DNA from: JANSYL01 sp965229695
GTDB lineage: Bacteria; Pseudomonadota; Alphaproteobacteria; Rhodobacterales; Rhodobacteraceae
DNA length: 64,000 bases
Assembly: GCA_965229695.1 (NCBI GenBank)
Contig: OZ245921.1
Location: forward strand, 1,116,001-1,180,000
Direction of reading: 5' to 3'
This document shows, piece by piece, positions 58,841 to 64,000 of this stretch. The translations under genes and the position numbers were made by a program. How positions within the stretch are numbered: position 1 is the stretch's first letter; every line of letters starts with the position of its first letter. A model generated the notes under the pieces. It searched no databases. It was not told the DNA's origin and saw only the letters and a program-made list of their open reading frames with translations.

Positions 58841-60520
58841 TCAGTCGTCTTTGTTCAGAGCAGCACCCAGGATGTCGCCCAGCGAGGCGCCGGAGTCGGA
58901 GGAGCCGTACTGTTCCACGGCCTCTTTCTCTTCTGCGATTTCGCGGGCTTTGATCGACAGACCCAAGCGGCGGGTTTTGGCGTCGACATTGGTGACGCGC
59001 ACGTCAACTTTGTCGCCAACCCCAAAGCGCTCGGGGCGCTGTTCGGCACGGTCGCGCGAGAGGTCGGAGCGGCGGATGAAGGACTTCATGCCTTCATATT
59101 CCACTTCGACGCCGCCATCTTCGATCGCGGTCACTTCAACGGTGATGATCGAACCACGCTTCACGCCGTCAACCGCATCGGCGAACGGATCGCCATCCAC
59201 GGCTTTGATCGACAGGCTGATACGCTCTTTGTCGGTGTCGATCTCGGTGACAACCGCGTTGACCATATCGCCTTTGCGGTAGTTGCCGATCACGTCTTCG
59301 CCCCGACCTTCCCAGGTCAGATCGCTGAGGTGCACCATGCCGTCGATGTCGTTTTCCAGACCAACGAACAGACCGAACTCGGTGATGTTCTTGACCTCGC
59401 CCTCGACCTGCGTGCCGACCGGGAACTGCTCTTCGAACACTTCCCAGGGGTTGCGCATGGTCTGCTTCAGGCCCAGCGACACGCGGCGTTTGACGGTGTC
59501 GATCTCCAGCACCATGACCTCAACCTCTTGCGAGGTGGAGACGATCTTGCCCGGATGGACGTTTTTCTTGGTCCAGGACATTTCGGACACGTGGACCAGA
59601 CCTTCGACGCCCGGCTCCAGTTCCACAAACGCACCGTAATCGGTGATGTTGGTGACGCGACCGGTATGGGTCGATTCCAGCGGGAACTTGGCTTCGACGC
59701 TGTCCCAGGGATCGGCCATCAGCTGCTTCATGCCCAGGCTGATGCGGTGCGTGTCTTTGTTGACCTTGATGACCTGAACCTTGACGGTTTCGCCAATGGT
59801 CAGAACCTCTTTGGGGTCGTTCACGCGGCGCCAGGCCATGTCGGTAACGTGCAGCAGGCCGTCGACACCACCCAGGTCCACAAAGGCCCCGTATTCGGTG
59901 ATGTTCTTGACCACACCGTCGACCACATCGCCTTCGTTCAGCTTGCCGATCACCTCGGCGCGCTGCTCGGCGCGGCTTTCTTCCAGGATGGCGCGGCGCG
60001 AGACAACGATGTTGCCACGGCGACGGTCCATTTTCAGGATCTGGAAGGGCTGCTTCAGACCCATCAGCGGGCCTGCGTCACGCACGGGGCGGACATCGAC
60101 CTGCGAACCAGGCAAGAAGGCCACTGCCCCGCCCAGATCGACGGTGAAGCCACCTTTGACGCGACCAAAGATGGCGCCTTCGACGCGATCTTCGGCGGCA
60201 TAGGCTTTTTCCAGACGGTCCCAGGCGGCTTCGCGGCGGGCCATCTCATGGGACAGCACTGCCTCACCCTTGGCGTTTTCGACATTGCGGAGATACACCT
60301 CCACCTCGTCACCAACGGCAATCTCGGGTGCTTCACCTGGGTTTGCGAATTCTTTCAGCTCGACGCGGCCTTCCATTTTGTAGCCCACATCGATGATGGC
60401 TTGGCCCGCTTCGATGGCGATGACCTTACCTTTGACAACGCTGCCCTCTTCGGGGGTGTCAATTTCGAAGCTTTCGTTCAGGAGGGCTTCGAACTCCTCC
60501 ATGGTTGCTTTAGCGCACAT
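58841..60520 (-). CDS. rpsA: 30S ribosomal protein S1
   Basis: 559 residues, six S1 RNA-binding domains. Conserved starts of the domains are visible: GSVVKGKVIAIEAGQAIIDVGYKMEGRV (1), VEGAIFGRVKGGFTVDLGG (2), VDGVVKNITEYGAFVDLGGVDGLLHVTDM (3), HTGRVTNITDYGAFVELEPGVEGLVHVSEM (4), VEGEVKNITEFGLFVGLENDIDGMVHLSDL (5) and GSIITVEVTAIEDGGVEVEYEG (6, more divergent). It helps mRNAs bind to the ribosome and is essential in Gram-negatives. Start MCAKATMEEF has a Cys after the first Met where relatives mostly have MAKATMEEF. Long 5' region of about 300 bases precedes it. Confidence 0.97.
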   Translation of the reverse strand: MCAKATMEEFEALLNESFEIDTPEEGSVVKGKVIAIEAGQAIIDVGYKMEGRVELKEFANPGEAPEIAVGDEVEVYLRNVENAKGEAVLSHEMARREAAWDRLEKAYAAEDRVEGAIFGRVKGGFTVDLGGAVAFLPGSQVDVRPVRDAGPLMGLKQPFQILKMDRRRGNIVVSRRAILEESRAEQRAEVIGKLNEGDVVDGVVKNITEYGAFVDLGGVDGLLHVTDMAWRRVNDPKEVLTIGETVKVQVIKVNKDTHRISLGMKQLMADPWDSVEAKFPLESTHTGRVTNITDYGAFVELEPGVEGLVHVSEMSWTKKNVHPGKIVSTSQEVEVMVLEIDTVKRRVSLGLKQTMRNPWEVFEEQFPVGTQVEGEVKNITEFGLFVGLENDIDGMVHLSDLTWEGRGEDVIGNYRKGDMVNAVVTEIDTDKERISLSIKAVDGDPFADAVDGVKRGSIITVEVTAIEDGGVEVEYEGMKSFIRRSDLSRDRAEQRPERFGVGDKVDVRVTNVDAKTRRLGLSIKAREIAEEKEAVEQYGSSDSGASLGDILGAALNKDD

Positions 60521-60832
60521 ACGGCTCTGATTTCCTATTCATCTGGTTTTACTGGCCGTGCGGTTGTCTCCGCCGGTCTTTATTGATGCCCTACCGCTTC
60601 GCTATTTGAGGGCAGGACGGGTGTGCCCATCGAAACGGACGGCTCTGTGTCGCGCGGCGAACCGGAAAACAAAGAGGGCCGGAAGTGGTCCGACCCTGCT
60701 CGATCTCTTTGCTCTGCGGTTGATCCGCCGATGCGACGTGCGCGCGTATAAAGGCAGGTGATCGCAGATGCAAGCGCTACGCCAATCAAGCCTATGCTTT
60801 TGGCAATCTCCTCACCTGATCACGACCGGCGC
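60521..60832. promoter_or_regulatory. rpsA 5' control region
   Basis: 312 bases without a gene upstream of rpsA. It contains one good sigma70-like promoter at 60745-60773 on the minus strand and a short GCGG-TTGAT-CCGC hairpin at about 60716-60728. The transcript leader would be about 215 bases, long enough for the translational autoregulation known for rpsA in other bacteria, though nothing specific is proven here. Confidence 0.5.
60745..60773 (-). promoter_or_regulatory. Predicted rpsA promoter
   Basis: On the minus strand TTGCAT (60773-60768), 17-base spacer, TATACG (60750-60745). Good spacing and -10 core. Predicted leader about 215 nt. Confidence 0.5.
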
Positions 60833-61363
60833 CTAAAGCGCCTCGCCGCGCTCTAGCAGGTCTTCAAACAACTCCCGATGCAGCTCTAGACTATCGCCCT
60901 GACCAAAGATGATCAGCCCGCTGGAATAGGCCGAGCCATAGGTGCGTGCCAACACCACGGTTTGTGCCAGGCCCGAAATCAGTTGTTCGCGCTGTAGCTC
61001 TCGCAAGGGGTGGATGAAAACCGACCAGAGCCGATCATTGGCGACCGCATAGCGGGCATCCATGGCAGTGTCGAAATTGGCTTGCATAACCCGCAGCAGA
61101 TCGGCCTCGGTCAACCCATCGGCAGAGGCCACGGGCACTAGGGCCCGCATACGGTTGGCAAGCGGGTCGATCATCACCAGCACCGGAATATCGCTAATCG
61201 TCAGGCCCACACCGCGCGGCATCAAGGTCGCGTCGGGATCGATAGCCGCGAGGATCGACACAATGCGTTCGACGGTCATCGGACCTTCTTCGGTCGCCTC
61301 CTCCTGCGCGGAGAGGGTCCAGGGCAGCAAAGCGAAGAGAAGGGCAAAGATCGTGCGGCGCAT
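60833..61363 (-). CDS. Exported protein of unknown function
   Basis: 176 residues from ATG 61363. A signal peptide MRRTIFALLFALLPWTLSA with likely cleavage before QEEATEE, followed by an acidic alpha/beta chain (MTVERIVSILAAIDPDATLMPRGVGLTISDIPVLVMIDPLANRMRALVPV). No catalytic or metal motif was recognised. Its layout, with a helix-strand rhythm of about 130 residues, is reminiscent of CesT/YbjN-like chaperone folds, which is only a suggestion. It is separated from cmk by about 96 bases and from rpsA by the promoter region. Confidence 0.65.
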   Translation of the reverse strand: MRRTIFALLFALLPWTLSAQEEATEEGPMTVERIVSILAAIDPDATLMPRGVGLTISDIPVLVMIDPLANRMRALVPVASADGLTEADLLRVMQANFDTAMDARYAVANDRLWSVFIHPLRELQREQLISGLAQTVVLARTYGSAYSSGLIIFGQGDSLELHRELFEDLLERGEAL

Positions 61364-61459
61364 AACAGAGCTTTCGAAAGGGCAAAGGTCTTCCAGCACC
61401 CTATCGTAGCTTTTGGCGCTTGCGCTGCACGCTTGCGTGAAGGCGACGTGACCGCGCCC

Positions 61460-62074
61460 CTAAGCTTCACCGCGGGCGCGGCGGATCGCGGCGATGGCGG
61501 CTGCAGCCGCTTCGGCGATGCCCATCTGGCTGGTATCCAAGGTCACGGCGTCTGCGGCCGCGACCATTGGAGCGGTCGCGCGTTGGGCGTCGCGGGCATC
61601 GCGCGCCTTCACATCGGCCAAGACGGTCGCGAAATCCAGCTGGTGCCCCTTTTCCAACAGTTCGGCAAATCGCCGCTCGGCCCTGACTTCGGCGCTGGCG
61701 GTGACAAACAGCTTCACATCGGCATTGGGGCAGATCACCGTTCCGATGTCGCGCCCGTCCAAGACGGCGCCGCCCGCCCGGCGCGCAAAAGCCCGTTGAA
61801 AATCCACCAAGGCGGCGCGAACCTCGGGGATCACAGCCACCTTGCTGGCGGCTTGCGCCACATCCGGGCTGCGCAGGTCATCGCCTTCTAAATCCGTAGG
61901 CTGTAGGGTCATGGCGGCCTCAACGGGGTCTTGGCCCTGCAACGTGCGACGGCCCACCGCGCGGTAGAGCAAGCCAGTGTCTAGGTGGGCAAATCCAAAC
62001 TCTGCCGCGACCGCGCGCGAAAGCGTGCCTTTGCCAGCCGCCGCCGGCCCATCGATGGCTACGGTAAAACTCAT
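61460..62074 (-). CDS. cmk: Cytidylate kinase
   Basis: 204 residues from ATG 62074. Phosphorylates CMP and dCMP with ATP. P-loop DGPAAAGKGTLSRAVA near residues 8-23, FAHLDTGLLYRAVG, and the NMP-binding DGRDIGTVICPNADVKLFVTAS with the RDIGT form typical of Cmk (RDIGTVV). The ATG overlaps the upstream membrane protein stop as ATGA (62071-62074). The conserved aroA-cmk-rpsA order supports the assignment; here two small genes are inserted between aroA and cmk. Confidence 0.95.
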   Translation of the reverse strand: MSFTVAIDGPAAAGKGTLSRAVAAEFGFAHLDTGLLYRAVGRRTLQGQDPVEAAMTLQPTDLEGDDLRSPDVAQAASKVAVIPEVRAALVDFQRAFARRAGGAVLDGRDIGTVICPNADVKLFVTASAEVRAERRFAELLEKGHQLDFATVLADVKARDARDAQRATAPMVAAADAVTLDTSQMGIAEAAAAAIAAIRRARGEA

Positions 62075-62604
62075 GCGCCCGCCCCCCGCAGTTTTGCAAA
62101 GCCACGCAGGGCCAGCAGACCCAGAATGACCAGAATGCTCACCGTATTGCACAGGGATTTGGCCAAGGTCAGCATATTCGCCCGCGCCACCTGATCCACC
62201 GTGATCTGATCCGCCCCGGTCTGCAGCAAGGCGCGCACGGCGCTGTTTTCCATCAGATCGGCGGTCATGCCACACGCCGCAACCGCGACCAGCACCAGCC
62301 GCAGCCAGCCGGGCCAACCGGGCGTCAGCACCCAAGCCCCGATGGCCAAGACAACAGCCGCCGCTGGCGGATAGATCGTATCCAGCACCGCTTGCGGGCC
62401 CAAATACATCGCCCGCCCCTCCGCGCTAAGCGCGGTCAGAAACGCTTGGGCCTCCGCCAGGGCATATCCCGAAAACCGCAGGTCAAAGGCCGGTTGCCCC
62501 CCCGCCTCGGCCTCGATCAGGGCAAGCGACCAAACTGACATGGCCATGAATACCCCAAAGGTGAAAAGGCATAGCAATAGATATGCGAATGCGCCACGGC
62601 TCAT
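62071..62604 (-). CDS. Four-helix membrane protein of unknown function
   Basis: 177 residues. Predicted helices: AFAYLLLCLFTFGVFMAMSVW, TIYPPAAAVVLAIGAWVL, WLRLVLVAVAACGMTADLMEN, and LCNTVSILVILGLLALRG. The second region has TADLMENSAV, a charge-bearing helix. No family recognised with confidence. It overlaps cmk by ATGA at its 3' end and the GFA gene by 4 bases at its 5' end, so it is in the aroA-cmk operon. Confidence 0.68.
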   Translation of the reverse strand: MSRGAFAYLLLCLFTFGVFMAMSVWSLALIEAEAGGQPAFDLRFSGYALAEAQAFLTALSAEGRAMYLGPQAVLDTIYPPAAAVVLAIGAWVLTPGWPGWLRLVLVAVAACGMTADLMENSAVRALLQTGADQITVDQVARANMLTLAKSLCNTVSILVILGLLALRGFAKLRGAGA

Positions 62605-63005
62605 GGATCGACCATGGTGGTCAATGTGGGATCAGCACCGGGCGCCTGTGGTAGATCGTCAGCGATCTCGTAATACGCGCCCTTGTCAGCGCAATAGATA
62701 TGGCCGGCCAAGGTAATACCCGGATCGCCATCAAGCGTGCCCGCGAAAATCGACAGATTCGCCCCCGCCCCATCCCAAAACAGGTTTGATCCGCAAATGC
62801 CGCAAAACCCGCGCCGGGCGGTGCCCGAGCTTTGATACCACGTCACCTGGCCTTTGATATCGACCTGCTCCCGGGGTGCAGAGGTCGCGGTCACATAATT
62901 GCCGCTGGTCTTCCGGCATTGCTGGCAATGGCAGGCGATAACGGGCCGCAAAGGGCCGCTGGTTTCAAACCGCACCGCGCCGCATAAACAGGAACCGGTC
63001 GCCAA
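62601..63005 (-). CDS. GFA family (glutathione-dependent formaldehyde-activating/CENP-V fold) protein
   Basis: 134 residues of the Mss4-like zinc fold. Zinc ligands: CLC (6-8), HCQQC (27-31) and CGICG (68-72). The GSCLCGAVRFE start and CHCQQCRKTSGNYVTA are family signatures. Members bind zinc, and some act with glutathione adducts; most have no known role. It starts 75 bases after aroA and overlaps the membrane gene downstream. Confidence 0.86.
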   Translation of the reverse strand: MATGSCLCGAVRFETSGPLRPVIACHCQQCRKTSGNYVTATSAPREQVDIKGQVTWYQSSGTARRGFCGICGSNLFWDGAGANLSIFAGTLDGDPGITLAGHIYCADKGAYYEIADDLPQAPGADPTLTTMVDP

Positions 63006-63080
63006 GGGCCCATATCTCCATCAGTGTTTCTGCAAGCTGTGATTTGTGCAAATCCCACGCGCCAAGACAAGGCTTACGGG

Positions 63081-64000
63081 TCACATATTGCTGCGCTCAA
63101 TGCGTGCCCCAAGATCGCGCATCAAAGGCTCGAAGATCGGGAAACTGGTGGTGATCGGACCGCCATCGTCGATCCGCACGGGTTTGTCCGAGGCCATGCC
63201 CAGGCACAGGAACGACATGGCGATCCGATGGTCGAGATGCGCCTGGGCAAGCCCGCCGCCGGGCACACTGCCCGGCTCGTTACCGTCGACGATCCACCAA
63301 TCGGGCCCGTCTTCAACCGTGACGCCGTTCGCCCGCAAGCCATCTGCCATCGCGGCAATCCGGTCGCTCTCTTTGACCCGTAGTTCGGCAACGCCGCGCA
63401 TGGTCGTGCGGCCTTGGGCATTGGCGGCCACCACCGACAGGATCGGGTATTCATCAATCATGCTGGCGGCGCGCTCGGGCGGCACCTCGATGCCTTCCAT
63501 ATCGGGTGAAAACCGCGCGCGCAGATCGGCCACAGGCTCCCCCCCCGCCTCACGCAGGTTCTCATAGGTCAGATCAGCGCCCATCTCCTGCAAGGTGGTG
63601 AAGAGCCCGGCACGGGTCGGGTTCAGGCCGATATTGGGCACCAAAACGTCCGACCCTTCGGTGATCAAAGCAGCACAAACCGGAAAGGCGGCCGAGGACG
63701 GATCGCGCGGCACGGTGATGTCAATCGGCGTCAACTCGGGTTGTCCGGTCAGGGTGATCACCCGGCCCTCCTCGGTAATCTCCGTGGTGATCTCAGCACC
63801 AAAGCCCGCCAGCATCCGCTCGCTATGGTCGCGCGTTGCCTCGGCCTCAATCACAACCGTCTGGCCCGGCGCGTTCAGGCCCGCCAGCAACACAGCCGAT
63901 TTCACCTGGGCCGAGGGAACGAGCACGGTGTAGCGGGCGGGCACCGGCTCCGCCGCCCCAACCAAGGTCATCGGCAAGCGCCCGCCCGCGCGCCCATAGG
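63081..64000 (-). CDS. aroA: 3-phosphoshikimate 1-carboxyvinyltransferase (EPSP synthase), 3' part
   Basis: The frame is open through base 64000, so the 5' part is outside; about 306 C-terminal residues are seen. It transfers the enolpyruvyl group from PEP to shikimate 3-phosphate in aromatic amino-acid synthesis. Motifs: SAQVKSA, RDHSE, RDPSSAAFP, NPTR (in IGLNPTRAGLF), DEYPILSVVAANAQG, ELRVKESDRI and HLDHRIAMSFL. RDHSE, SAQVK and NPTR are three of the four tags used to define class II (CP4-like, glyphosate-insensitive) enzymes. First gene of the leftward run with GFA, membrane protein and cmk. Confidence 0.95.
   Translation of the reverse strand, partial: YGRAGGRLPMTLVGAAEPVPARYTVLVPSAQVKSAVLLAGLNAPGQTVVIEAEATRDHSERMLAGFGAEITTEITEEGRVITLTGQPELTPIDITVPRDPSSAAFPVCAALITEGSDVLVPNIGLNPTRAGLFTTLQEMGADLTYENLREAGGEPVADLRARFSPDMEGIEVPPERAASMIDEYPILSVVAANAQGRTTMRGVAELRVKESDRIAAMADGLRANGVTVEDGPDWWIVDGNEPGSVPGGGLAQAHLDHRIAMSFLCLGMASDKPVRIDDGGPITTSFPIFEPLMRDLGARIERSNM

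Noticed and set aside
59330..60586. 418-codon open frame antisense to rpsA
   Set aside because: Shadow of the S1 repeats; the recurrent similar segments come from the repeated S1 domains on the true strand.
1..64000. CRISPR array, phage or toxin-antitoxin/defence island
   Set aside because: No regularly spaced repeats, no cas, phage structural, restriction or toxin-antitoxin families were recognised on either strand.

Overview
The window reads as one continuous piece of chromosome from a GC-rich alphaproteobacterium, most likely Rhodobacterales (Roseobacter/Rhodobacter group). The signs are the aroA-cmk-rpsA order, a KpsE-like protein with a Pro/Gln-rich head, the acs/DUF4212/symporter/DUF294/exonuclease cluster, a class II EPSP synthase signature and dense GC-rich coding with overlapping start and stop codons. 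No rRNA, integrase, complete insertion sequence or CRISPR array was seen. One tRNA (Gln, anticodon TTG) is present. This placement is inferred from gene content alone.

Region by region. 1-4.8 kb: end of rodA, ghrA, a convergent SseB-like/uracil-DNA-glycosylase pair, and an ArsR regulator with an ArsP-type permease under a palindromic operator. 5-9.7 kb: capsule export (ATPase and KpsE-like protein), kdsA for KDO, and a BON-MscS channel. 9.7-10.4 kb: tRNA-Gln with its promoter and an SCP2-fold protein. 10.4-24.1 kb: a fatty/acyl-CoA degradation island (acyl-CoA synthetase, two SDRs of which one is frameshifted, FadB-like fusion, thiolase, LysR regulator, two crotonases, SGNH hydrolase, acyl-CoA dehydrogenase, NMO-family flavoprotein). 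24.3-29.1 kb: glycerol operon glpD-glpK plus a Nit1-like amidase, divergent from glpR. 29.1-33.9 kb: tesA divergent from ybbA-ybbP, then a PP2A-like phosphatase. 33.9-40.7 kb: universal stress protein and the complete mrpABCDEFG Na+/H+ antiporter. 40.8-44.7 kb: two OxyR-like LysR paralogues, a short Ldh2-like protein and a third LysR gene. 44.7-45.4 kb: gene-poor stretch with a possible gene remnant. 45.4-54.8 kb: acetate module acs-adk, DUF4212 and SSS symporter, cNMP/CBS/DUF294 protein, small membrane protein, and a membrane HAMP-PAS-kinase-like protein fused to a DEDDh exonuclease. 54.8-58.7 kb: GntR/UTRA regulator, Tat-exported PhoX phosphatase, MBL hydrolase. 58.8-64 kb: rpsA, an exported unknown, cmk, a membrane unknown, a GFA protein and the 3' part of aroA.

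How the genes work together. The acyl-CoA island should yield acetyl-CoA. The acs cluster brings in and activates free acetate, and the coupled adk would return the AMP made by Acs to ADP. The two large proteins downstream of the symporter look like a sensory or signalling pair: one has a cyclic-nucleotide-type domain, CBS domains and a nucleotidyltransferase; the other has HAMP, PAS and exonuclease domains. This pair is the most intriguing part of the window. The glp genes feed glycerol to triose phosphate. Mrp and Usp serve ion and stress homeostasis, as expected of a marine or saline bacterium.
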